A DNA stretch of 64,000 bases from VXYL01 sp963666465 (GTDB lineage Bacteria; Pseudomonadota; Gammaproteobacteria; Pseudomonadales; Azotimanducaceae), in assembly GCA_963666465.1 (NCBI GenBank), contig OY762824.1, positions 5,518,001-5,582,000 on the forward strand. The letters are read 5' to 3'. The notes under the pieces were generated by a model that was not told the DNA's origin, did no database searches, and worked only from the letters and a program-made list of their open reading frames with translations. Positions 19,184 to 27,059 of the stretch are shown here, in pieces. The translations under genes and the position numbers were made by a program. The first letter of the stretch is position 1, and every line of letters starts with the position of its first letter.

Positions 19184-20217
19184 AGCCGCCCACCGGGCCG
19201 GGCGAGGGGTTCGGCACCTCGGCGGTGGACCTGTTCGCATCCGGAATGGGCGCGTTCATCCTCATTGCGCTCATCTTCATGGTGATGTATTCGGCGACGC
19301 CGGCGAAGGAACTGGCCGCGCCGCCGACGCCGGCCTGTCCAGTGCCCGCCCCTTGTCCCGACGCCCCGGACTGCCCGACGTGTCCGACCTGCGCGGCGTG
19401 CGAGGTGTGTCAGGAATGCCCTGCGGCCCCCTGCCCTGCGGCCCCCACATGCCCCGATCCGGCACCCGTTCCCGACTGCCCGGTGTGTCCCCAGGTCGTG
19501 CCGCCGACGTGTCCCGAAGCGGTGGCCTGTCCGGTGTGCGAGGTCTGCCCCAGGACACCCCAATCGGCGCCGATGCCGACCCCGCCGGCGCCGAAGTGCC
19601 CCGAACCGGATCCCGCGCCGCCGAGCAAGCCTCTCCCCGACGTGGACATCGTCTTCGTCCTCGACACCACCGGCAGCATGTGCTACGTCATCGAGTCCTT
19701 GAAACGCGAGCTCTCGGCGGTGGTGGAAGTGCTCGAACAGGTGATGCCCTCCGTGGCGATCGGCGTGATCACGGTGAACGACCGCCGCCAAAGGCCGGTT
19801 CACAAGGTGCATCCGCTGCGCCGACTCACCGGCGACCGGGATGCCGCCGACGACCTCCATCGCTTCCTGCGCGGCATCGACGCCGGCAAGGCCGCCGGCA
19901 TCAACGACGACATGCCGGAAGCCTTCATGTCCGGGCTCCGCCTGGCGGCAGCGATCCGCTATCGGCCGGAGGTGACCAACCGAGTGGTCATCGTGATCAC
20001 GGACTCCTATGCCTACGAGGACGAGATGGAGCAAAGCCTCGCCATCGCCCGCTCCTTCGCGGCAAACCCCGGCACCCGTGTCTCCACCGTACACCTGGAA
20101 GCCGGCAAGTTCCCGGCGGCAGACGAATACCTCCCCGCCCTGGCAAAGGCCGGCAAGGGTGAATACGTGATCGACCGCGGCACGGTGCTCGCCAACGTGA
20201 TGCTGAGTGTTCTGTAG
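19180..20217 (+). CDS. MotB-like single-TM protein with Cys-Pro-rich linker and vWA domain
   Basis: 345 aa. Residues 11-38 (FGTSAVDLFASGMGAFILIA...) form one membrane helix with an Asp (D17) at its start, spaced like the ion-carrying Asp of MotB (ADFMTALMAFFLVMW). Residues 51-140 are a linker of CP/CPxC units with 17 cysteines, many spaced exactly three residues apart. A vWA domain follows from residue 154: DIVFVLDTTGSM (MIDAS, D162-T-T-G-S), GVITVNDRR, INDDMPEAFMSGLRLAA and VVIVITDSYAYEDEMEQSLA. No OmpA-like peptidoglycan-binding domain is present, so the vWA domain takes the place of the usual MotB anchor. It is translationally coupled to the MotA/ExbB-like gene. Intact frame. Confidence 0.85.
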   Translation: MKPPTGPGEGFGTSAVDLFASGMGAFILIALIFMVMYSATPAKELAAPPTPACPVPAPCPDAPDCPTCPTCAACEVCQECPAAPCPAAPTCPDPAPVPDCPVCPQVVPPTCPEAVACPVCEVCPRTPQSAPMPTPPAPKCPEPDPAPPSKPLPDVDIVFVLDTTGSMCYVIESLKRELSAVVEVLEQVMPSVAIGVITVNDRRQRPVHKVHPLRRLTGDRDAADDLHRFLRGIDAGKAAGINDDMPEAFMSGLRLAAAIRYRPEVTNRVVIVITDSYAYEDEMEQSLAIARSFAANPGTRVSTVHLEAGKFPAADEYLPALAKAGKGEYVIDRGTVLANVMLSVL

Positions 20218-20282
20218 CAGGCGAGAGCCGCCGAGGAAACCGAGCCGAGCCCTGCGGCAACGCAAACATTACCGCAAGTGCC

Positions 20283-20332
20283 CAGCCCCCTCCGAAGCAA
20301 GGCCGTCCTCGGCTTTCTTCGGAGAGGGGTGG
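20283..20332. repeat. R5-type palindrome after the vWA gene
   Basis: CCCCCTCCGAAGCAAGG...CTTTCTTCGGAGAGGGGT: an inverted repeat around CTCCGAAG/CTTCGGAG. It lies in the 258-bp gap between the vWA gene and the alcohol dehydrogenase, where it could end transcription of the cluster. Confidence 0.5.
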
Positions 20333-20475
20333 CCTTGCCGCGAAACTCGATCCGGCACCTCCCAGGCACCCATCAACACCAAGCGCGTCAAGTCCGCCCT
20401 TCGGTGGCAAGACGCAAGGAAATCCGACAAACTGCGGCCCAAGGCCCCCGCCCATCCGATCAGGAGAGTCATCGC

Positions 20476-21558
20476 ATGAAAGCCGCCGTTTTGCGCGAGG
20501 TCAATCAGCCGCTGTCCATCGAGGATGTTCGCGCCGCCAACCCAGGCCCCCGCGAAGTGCTCATCCGCACCGCGGCCGCCGGTGTGTGCCATTCGGACCT
20601 GCACTTCCAGAACGGCGCCTATCCCTACCCGCGTCCGGCCGTGTTGGGGCACGAGTCCGCCGGGGTGGTGGAGGCGGTGGGATCCGCCGTCACCTACGTC
20701 AAGCCGGGCGATCATGTCATCACTTGCCTGTCGGCCTTCTGCGGCCATTGCGAGTTCTGCCTCACGGGGCACATGTCGCTGTGTCAGGAGCCGGAGCTTT
20801 CGCGGGGTGGCAACGAGCCGCCGCGCCTGTCTTGCGGCGACGAGCCGATCGCGCAATTCCTCAACCTCTCCTCCTTCGCCGAGCAGATGCTGGTGCATGA
20901 ACATGCCATCGCCAGGATTCGCGAGGACATGCCGCTCGACCGGGCGGCGCTGATCGGCTGTGGCGTCACCACCGGCGTGGGCGCCGTGATCCACACGGCC
21001 GGCGTCGAGCCTGGCGCCACCGTGGCGGTGATCGGCTGCGGCGGCGTGGGACTCTCCTGCATCAACGGCGCCGACATCGCCGGCGCCGGCCGCATCATCG
21101 CCATCGACCGGGTGGCCTCCAAGCTCGAACTGGCGCGGAAGTTCGGCGCCACCGATGTGGTCAACGCCTCCGAGGTTGACCCCATCGAAGCCGTGCGCGA
21201 AATGACCGGCGACGGCGTTCACTACTCCTTCGAGGCCATCGGCCTCAAGGCGACCGCGGAGCAAGCCTTCAAGATGATCAAGAGCGGCGGCGCGGCAACG
21301 GTCATCGGCATGATTCCGGTGGGGACGATGGTGGAGATTCACGGCCCCGAATTCCTGCGCGAGAAGAAGCTGCAAGGCTCGTCCATGGGCTCCAACCGCT
21401 TCCGCGTGGACATGCCACGCTTCGTGGACTTCTACCTCGCCGGCAAGCTCCACCTTGACGACATGATCGCCAGCCGCATCAAGCTCGAAGACGTGAACGA
21501 CGCCCTCGCGCAACTCGAGACCGGCGAAGTCGCCCGCAACGTGATTGTCTTCGATTAG
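20476..21558 (+). CDS. zinc-dependent alcohol dehydrogenase (class III-like, NAD/NDMA type)
   Basis: 360 aa medium-chain dehydrogenase. Catalytic zinc ligands are in AGVCHSDLHF and LGHESAG; the four structural-zinc cysteines are in FCGHCEFCLTGHMSLC; the catalytic region continues IGCGVTTGVGAV; the Rossmann motif is VAVIGCGGVGLSC. Domain order and length match the S-(hydroxymethyl)glutathione/NDMA-dependent alcohol dehydrogenase group, but the substrate cannot be fixed. Cytoplasmic. Start ATG 20476 follows AGGAGAG at good spacing; an upstream extension through the gap is not supported. The dienelactone-hydrolase-like gene follows in the same direction after 77-110 bp. Confidence 0.92.
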   Translation: MKAAVLREVNQPLSIEDVRAANPGPREVLIRTAAAGVCHSDLHFQNGAYPYPRPAVLGHESAGVVEAVGSAVTYVKPGDHVITCLSAFCGHCEFCLTGHMSLCQEPELSRGGNEPPRLSCGDEPIAQFLNLSSFAEQMLVHEHAIARIREDMPLDRAALIGCGVTTGVGAVIHTAGVEPGATVAVIGCGGVGLSCINGADIAGAGRIIAIDRVASKLELARKFGATDVVNASEVDPIEAVREMTGDGVHYSFEAIGLKATAEQAFKMIKSGGAATVIGMIPVGTMVEIHGPEFLREKKLQGSSMGSNRFRVDMPRFVDFYLAGKLHLDDMIASRIKLEDVNDALAQLETGEVARNVIVFD

Positions 21559-21635
21559 GGGCTTGGGGCCGCAACCGGCCAGAGCCTGTCCGAAGCGAAC
21601 CGAACCCCGCCGAGGGCCATTCGCAGGGGCGACGC

Positions 21636-22559
21636 ATGGGGTCGCCCTCAAGAGGAGTTGATTCAACCGTGGCATCACTGGACTTCTGGCCGCCGGCGCC
21701 GGACCTGCGGCGCGCCGACATCGCCTTCTCGTTCCGGGGCAATGACTACCTGGGGCATCTGGTGGCGCCGCCAGAGGATGCCGGACGGCGGCCCCTGGTG
21801 ATGGTGATCCACAACTACCAAGGACTGAAGTTCTTCGATGTCGATGTGGCGGAGTATCTGGCGCGGGTGGGCTATGTGGGGCTTGCCATCGACGTGTACG
21901 GCAACATCGTGCCGCCGGCCGAGCGGGTTTGGCCGGAGGGCGCCGACGAGGCCGGCATCCGCGCCTTTCAGAGGAAGTGCTTCGAGGGGCTCGTGGCGAT
22001 GGATCACGACCACGAGCTCTTCCGCTCCCTGATGGACGAGTGGTTGCAGCGTGGTCTCGCACACCCAACGGTGGATGAGTCCTTCGCCCCAGCCGCCATC
22101 GGCTACTGTTTTGGCGGCATGGCGGCGATCGAGTGTGTGCGTGGCGGGTTGAACGTCGGCGGCGTGGTGTCCTTCCACGGCCTGCTCCAGACCGGAGAAG
22201 ACCCGAACCCTGCCCGCTACGGCGTCGAACGCCCGCCACTCAGGCGCTCGGAAAACCGCCACAACGCCAACGCGGTCATCCTCATCGAAAACGGCGCCGA
22301 AGACGGCCTCGTGCCAGACGAGAGCAAGCAGCGCTTCTTCGACGAAATGGACGCCGCCGGCGTGCCGTGGATGTTCCACCACCACGCCAAGACTCCCCAC
22401 GGCTTCGCCCTGCCCGCAACCCTGGGTCCGCCAGGCCGCCTCCACGAAGCCACCGACCGACGCTCGACGATGGCCATGCTCGGGCTCTTCCGAGAGATAT
22501 TCCCCGGCGTGCCGCAGAACGCGGTGAGCCACAACGCGGCGGGAACGTCGATCCCGTAG
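21636..22559 (+). CDS. dienelactone hydrolase family protein
   Basis: 307 aa alpha/beta-hydrolase. Visible: a PLVMVIHNYQGLKFFDVDVA strand-turn, the nucleophile elbow GYCFGGMAAIE (Cys instead of Ser, as in dienelactone hydrolase), an acid region ENGAEDGLVPDES and the catalytic His in KTPHGFALP. Family members hydrolyse dienelactone in chlorocatechol breakdown, but most paralogues have unknown esterase activity. The first ~11 residues (MGSPSRGVDST) look unconserved; a GTG at 21669 (VASLDFWPP) is a likely alternative start. It shares orientation with the alcohol dehydrogenase. An R5/GC-rich palindrome follows at 22600-22680. Confidence 0.87.
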   Translation: MGSPSRGVDSTVASLDFWPPAPDLRRADIAFSFRGNDYLGHLVAPPEDAGRRPLVMVIHNYQGLKFFDVDVAEYLARVGYVGLAIDVYGNIVPPAERVWPEGADEAGIRAFQRKCFEGLVAMDHDHELFRSLMDEWLQRGLAHPTVDESFAPAAIGYCFGGMAAIECVRGGLNVGGVVSFHGLLQTGEDPNPARYGVERPPLRRSENRHNANAVILIENGAEDGLVPDESKQRFFDEMDAAGVPWMFHHHAKTPHGFALPATLGPPGRLHEATDRRSTMAMLGLFREIFPGVPQNAVSHNAAGTSIP

Positions 22560-22725
22560 CCGAGGCGGGTGGGGCAGGCCACCGCATCCCCAAGGGTCCA
22601 CCACTTTCCCCTCCAGGGGGAGGGTCGATGCGTGCCCTTCGGGCGCGGTGCCGGTCCCTCGGCTTCTTCGGAGCCCTCGCAACGCGCCGCCACGGCGCGT
22701 CGCCGTGCAGGACATCTGCCCGAAC

Positions 22726-24057
22726 CTACCGCAGCGACAGATATCCGTACCGCCCGGCCCGATACACCCGCAGTCTCGCCCTGCTGGCGTCGCGCAGTGT
22801 CCGTGCCAGATCCGCGATGTCCACCACGCCGTGGTTGTTCACGCCGATGATGATGTCGCCCTCGCGCAGGCCCTGCTCCGCGGCGCGGGTGTCGGCCGCA
22901 AGGTCGCTCACCACGACGCCGACGCTGCTGGCGGGGTGGCCGTCCTCGCGGAAGTTCATCAGGGTGGCGCCGGTGAGGCGGGCGTCGATGCGGTTTCCTG
23001 CCACGGAACGGTTGTCGTCGATCACGAGTGCCAGGTCGAGCCGCTCCCCGTCCCGCACGACTGCCATCGCCAGCCGATCGCCCACCATTGCCAGCGCCGA
23101 TTCGCTGGTGTAGTCCGCCATCCGCCGCACCATGCGACCGTCCACCGCCGTCACCACATCCCCCGGGCGCAAGCCCGCGTCTTCGGCGATGCTGCCGGGC
23201 GCCACCTCCACCACCACCACGCCTTGGGCAGACCCGGCGCCGAGCGCCTCGGCCAGTTGCGGGTCCAGCGCTTCCACCGCGATGCCGATGTCACCGCGAC
23301 GCACTTCGCCGTATTCGATCAGGTGCGCCATGATCGCTTCCACCAGATTCGACGGAATGGCGAAGCCGATGCCGACATTGCCGCCGCTCGGCGCGACGAT
23401 GGCGGTGTTGATGCCCACCAAGGCGCCGTTCAAGTCCACCAGCGCGCCGCCGGAGTTGCCGGGATTGATGGAGGCGTCGGTCTGGATGAAGTCCTCATAG
23501 CCTTCGATGCCGAGGCCGCTGCGGCCCAGCGCGCTGACGATGCCGGAAGTGACCGTTTGATCGAGCCTGAACGGATTGCCGATCGCCACCACGAAGTCCC
23601 CCACCCGCAGCGAACGGCTGTCGGCGAAGTCGATCTCCACCAGATCGTTGGCGGCAATGCGAAGCACGGCCAGGTCCACCTGCGGATCCACCCCAACGAG
23701 TTCCGCCGCGAACTCCCGCCCGTCCGACAGCGTCACCCGAATCTCGTCGGCGTCGTTGACGACATGATGGTTCGTGACGACATGCCCCGCGACGGCATCC
23801 ACGATCACCCCCGACCCGGCGCTGCGCGTGCGCCGCTCCGGCACTTGGAAGAACTGCCGAAAGAACGGGTCGTTCAGCAGCGGGTTGTTGCTGCGGGTGC
23901 GGGCATAGGTGGCGATGTTGACGACGCCGGGGGAGGTTTGCTCCAGCATCGGCGCCAATGTGGGCAGCGGCTGGCCGTCCACCGCGGGCGGCAAGGCCGC
24001 CCACGCCCCTGGCGCTGCGAACGCCAACACCATGCAAGCGAACAACGTCCGCCACAT
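22726..24057 (-). CDS. periplasmic serine protease HtrA/DegP family
   Basis: 443 aa from ATG 24057 with a signal peptide (MWRTLFACMVLAFAAPGAWA). Trypsin-like domain: His in GHVVTNHHVVN, Asp in DPQVDLAVLRI, Ser in INPGNSGGALVDL. Two PDZ domains follow (about 255-345, GVVVVEVAPGSIAEDAGLRP; and 360-443, GVVVSDLAADTRAAEQGLRE). A quality-control protease/chaperone of the periplasm. The frame stays open further upstream, but that part reads through a 126-bp hairpin and lacks signal-peptide character, so the start at 24057 is preferred. A weak Shine-Dalgarno GAGG lies 7 bases upstream within the hairpin arm. All catalytic residues intact. Confidence 0.92.
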   Translation of the reverse strand: MWRTLFACMVLAFAAPGAWAALPPAVDGQPLPTLAPMLEQTSPGVVNIATYARTRSNNPLLNDPFFRQFFQVPERRTRSAGSGVIVDAVAGHVVTNHHVVNDADEIRVTLSDGREFAAELVGVDPQVDLAVLRIAANDLVEIDFADSRSLRVGDFVVAIGNPFRLDQTVTSGIVSALGRSGLGIEGYEDFIQTDASINPGNSGGALVDLNGALVGINTAIVAPSGGNVGIGFAIPSNLVEAIMAHLIEYGEVRRGDIGIAVEALDPQLAEALGAGSAQGVVVVEVAPGSIAEDAGLRPGDVVTAVDGRMVRRMADYTSESALAMVGDRLAMAVVRDGERLDLALVIDDNRSVAGNRIDARLTGATLMNFREDGHPASSVGVVVSDLAADTRAAEQGLREGDIIIGVNNHGVVDIADLARTLRDASRARLRVYRAGRYGYLSLR

Positions 24058-24179
24058 TGCGGGCCTCGGGGGGAGGGCGTCCCGCCCTCCAAACGCGCCG
24101 CGAGGCGCGTCAACGAAACATGCGCGCCCTCGCGGCGCGTTTGGAGGGCGGGACGCCCTCCCCCCGAGGCCCGCAATGT
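24054..24179. repeat. Perfect 52-bp inverted repeat covering the htrA start
   Basis: Arms 24054-24105 and 24128-24179 are exact complements, with a 22-nt loop. The arms contain the block GGGAGGGCGTCCCGCCCTCC, which also occurs in the MITE-like elements near 39200 and 62830. The htrA start codon and its putative ribosome site lie in the left arm, so in the mRNA they would be sequestered in a very stable stem unless other factors intervene. Confidence 0.9.
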
Positions 24180-24269
24180 CTGGACAGACTCCCCCAAACG
24201 CCATCTCCGACATGGTGCGCACTTTCCGCCCGTTCTCACTCTTGCCCATGAGATTGTCCATGAGATGCC

Positions 24270-25475
24270 TCAGCGATCCATTCCGTCGCCTACGTCAGCG
24301 GAGGGCAGCGGTCCCCCCGCGACGAAGATGAAGAATGCCACGCCACCCGTCACGGCTGCGGCGAGGAAGGCGACCCGATAGTCAAAGGCGTCGTGCAAGA
24401 GGCCCATCGCCAGCGGGCCGCCGGCGACGCCAAGCGTCGTCGTTGCATTGGCCACCGAGTACAGCCGCGGATAGCGCACCACCCCGAACGCCTGCACCAC
24501 GATGAGCGGCTGCAGCATCAGCAGGTTGCCGACGGTGATGCCGAACACCGCGGCCCCCGCCAAGGCCGTCACCACGGAGTCTGCGTAGGCGAGCGCCACC
24601 ATGCCGAGGGACTGCCCCGCCACGTTGAGCAGCGTGAAGGCGAGGATGGGGAACCTCGTCACCACCACCCCGCCGAGCAGCCGACCGACGATGCTCACCC
24701 CGGCCATCACCGAAACCGCCAGCGATGCCACGACGTGATCGGTCATTCGCTGCACGTGGTTGAACAGGTGCGCGATGGCGCCTACCTGGGTGCCGAGGAT
24801 GAGCACGTAGGCGCCGGTGGTGGCAAGAAAGAAACGCGAGCCGAGGGCCGTGCGAACCGAGGCCGCAGGTGGCGGCCGTGCAGCCGCCTGGCTCTTGTCG
24901 GGCCAGGAGCGCACCAGCCACAGGGCAATCGGCACGATCACCAGGAACTGCACGGCGCCGAACCAAGGCATGGCCGCCTCGATGCCGAGATTGTGGATCG
25001 CACTCGCACACGCCGGCGTCAGCACGATGCCGCCGGTGGACAGCCCCGTGCTCGCCACCGACAGCGCCACGGAGCGGTTTGCGCCCGGGAACCAGCGCGT
25101 CACCAGCGTCGTGCCGGGAATCAGCGAGATGCCGCTGTTGCCGATGCCGAAGACTGCGTAGAGCAGCCACACATGCCAGATTTCCTGGGCGACGCCCACC
25201 GCCGCCAGGGAAGATCCGGCGATGGCCGCGCCCGCCACCATCACCCAGCGCACGTCCACCCGCTCCATGAGCCGCGCCACGACCATCCCCGATACGCCGC
25301 TCACCACGAACATCACGGCAATGGCGCCGGAAAGCTCGCCCACGGCAAACGAACGCTCGTCGGCCAGCGCGTTCATGTACACGGACAGGTTGTAGAAGCC
25401 GAAGCCCGACGACACCATCAGGACGAGAAACACCCCGGCCACCACCCACCACGGCGACCGCTCGCTCACGGACAT
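24270..25475 (-). CDS. MFS transporter
   Basis: 401 aa from ATG 25475 (MSVSERSPWWVVAGVFLVLM). Twelve hydrophobic helices, the inter-helix 2-3 motif GMVVARLMERVDVRWVM, and a long central loop (SWPDKSQAAARPPPAASVRT). The layout matches monocarboxylate/oxalate-formate-type MFS carriers; substrate unknown. The frame remains open for another ~490 codons upstream, but this is only the tandem 93-bp array and part of tRNA-Gly, so the internal ATG before the first helix is the real start. The stop is 213 bp from the htrA start; transcription would run from the array towards htrA. Confidence 0.88.
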   Translation of the reverse strand: MSVSERSPWWVVAGVFLVLMVSSGFGFYNLSVYMNALADERSFAVGELSGAIAVMFVVSGVSGMVVARLMERVDVRWVMVAGAAIAGSSLAAVGVAQEIWHVWLLYAVFGIGNSGISLIPGTTLVTRWFPGANRSVALSVASTGLSTGGIVLTPACASAIHNLGIEAAMPWFGAVQFLVIVPIALWLVRSWPDKSQAAARPPPAASVRTALGSRFFLATTGAYVLILGTQVGAIAHLFNHVQRMTDHVVASLAVSVMAGVSIVGRLLGGVVVTRFPILAFTLLNVAGQSLGMVALAYADSVVTALAGAAVFGITVGNLLMLQPLIVVQAFGVVRYPRLYSVANATTTLGVAGGPLAMGLLHDAFDYRVAFLAAAVTGGVAFFIFVAGGPLPSADVGDGMDR

Positions 25476-25524
25476 GCCTCGCCAAGCCAACAAGGCTGCA
25501 CGAGCGGCGACTTGCGCCAGGCAA

Positions 25525-26919
25525 GCCGCGTTGCGCCCGGCGGGCCGGCCGGACGGCGCGGTGCCCAGGGCGGGTCGAGGGGATGCTTCGGCACGCCGCC
25601 GCCAGCTGCGGGGCGAGGCCGCGTTGCGCCCGGCGGGCCGGCCGGACGGCGCGGTGCCCAGGGCGGGTCGAGGGGATGCTTCGGCACGCCGCCGCCAGCT
25701 GCGGGGCGAGGCCGCGTTGCGCCCGGCGGGCCGGCCGGACGGCGCGGTGCCCAGGGCGGGTCGAGGGGATGCTTCGGCACGCCGCCGCCAGCTGCGGGGC
25801 GAGGCCGCGTTGCGCCCGGCGGGCCGGCCGGACGGCGCGGTGCCCAGGGCGGGTCGAGGGGATGCTTCGGCACGCCGCCGCCAGCTGCGGGGCGAGGCCG
25901 CGTTGCGCCCGGCGGGCCGGCCGGACGGCGCGGTGCCCAGGGCGGGTCGAGGGGATGCTTCGGCACGCTGCCGCCAGCTGCGGGGCGAGGCCGCGTTGCG
26001 CCCGGCGGGCCGGCCGGATGGCGCGGTGCCCAGGGCGGATCGAAGGGAGGTTTCAGCACGCTGCCGCCAGCTGCGGGGCGAGGCCGCGTTGCGCCCGGCG
26101 GGCCGGCCGGACGTCGCGGTGCCCAGGGCGGGTCGAGGGGATGCTTCGGCACGCCGCCGCCAGCTGCGGGGCGAGGCCGCGTTGCGCCCGGCGGGCCGGC
26201 CGGATGGCGCGGTGCCCAGGGCGGGTCGAGGGGATGCTTCGGCACGCCGCCGCCAGCTGCGGGGCGAGGCCGCGTTGCGCCCGGCGGGCCGGCCGGATGG
26301 CGCGGTGCCCAGGGCGGGTCGAGGGGATGCTTCGGCACGCCGCCGCCAGCTGCGGGGCGAGGCCGCGTTGCGCCCGGCGGGCCGGCCGGATGGCGCGGTG
26401 CCCAGGGCGGATCGAAGGGAGGTTTCAGCACGCTGCCGCCAGCTGCGGGGCGAGGCCGCGTTGCGCCCGGCGGGCCGGCCGGACGTCGCGGTGCCCAGGG
26501 CGGGTCGAAGGGAGGTTTCAGCACGCTGCCGCCAGCTGCGGGGCGAGGCCGCGTTGCGCCCGGCGGGCCGGCCGGACGTCGCGGTGCCCAGGGCGGGTCG
26601 AAGGGAGGTTTCAGCACGCTGCCGCCAGCTGCGGGGCGAGGCCGCGTTGCGCCCGGCGGGCCGGCCGGACGTCGCGGTGCCCAGGGCGGGTCGAAGGGAG
26701 GTTTCAGCACGCTGCCGCCAGCTGCGGGGCGAGGCCGCGTTGCGCCCGGCGGGCCGGCCGGACGTCGCGGTGCCCAGGGCGGGTCGAAGGGAGGTTTCAG
26801 CACGCTGCCGCCAGCTGCGGGGCGAGGCCGCGTTGCGCCCGGCGGGCCGGCCGGATGGCGCGGTGCCCAGGGCGGATCGAAGGGAGGTTTCAGCACGCTG
26901 CCGCCAGCCGCGAGGCGAA
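25525..26919. repeat. Minisatellite: 15 tandem copies of a 93-bp unit
   Basis: Fifteen head-to-tail units with exact 93-bp period (starts at 25525, 25618 ... 26827). Two main variants alternate in blocks: one with TCGAGGGGATGCTTCGGCAC, the other with TCGAAGGGAGGTTTCAGCAC. Sub-variants occur at GGACGGCGCG, GGATGGCGCG and GGACGTCGCG. There are no spacers, so it is not CRISPR. Units 1-5 are near identical and units 11-14 are near identical, showing recent local amplification. Several frames on both strands stay open because the unit is a multiple of three and stop-poor. It fills the space between the MFS gene and tRNA-Gly, where the MFS promoter should lie. Confidence 0.96.
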
Positions 26920-26926
26920 TAAAAGG

Positions 26927-27000
26927 TGGAGCGGGCGATGGGAGTCGAACCCACGTCACCAGCTTGGGAAGCTGGGGTAATGCCGTTATACGACGCCCGC
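26927..27000 (-). tRNA. tRNA-Gly (anticodon CCC)
   Basis: On the minus strand: 7-bp acceptor stem GCGGGCG pairing with CGCCCGC, anticodon arm CCAGC-TTCCCAA-GCTGG giving anticodon CCC, T-arm GTGGG-TTCGACT-CCCAC, and an encoded CCA end (26927-26929). 74 nt including CCA. The 93-bp tandem array begins only 7 bases beyond its 3' end. Confidence 0.95.
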
Positions 27001-27059
27001 GTGAGGGAGAAGATTACCCGAAAGTGACCTTGCCTGGACTAGTGGGCCTCTGAAACCTC

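Noticed and set aside
25525..26919. CRISPR array
   Set aside because: Units are contiguous with no spacers and no cas gene is near; it is a simple tandem repeat.
24393..27053. Very long plus- and minus-strand frames through the 93-bp array (up to 894 codons)
   Set aside because: They exist because the unit is a multiple of three and stop-poor; they also read through tRNA-Gly. The MFS protein starts at the internal ATG 25475.
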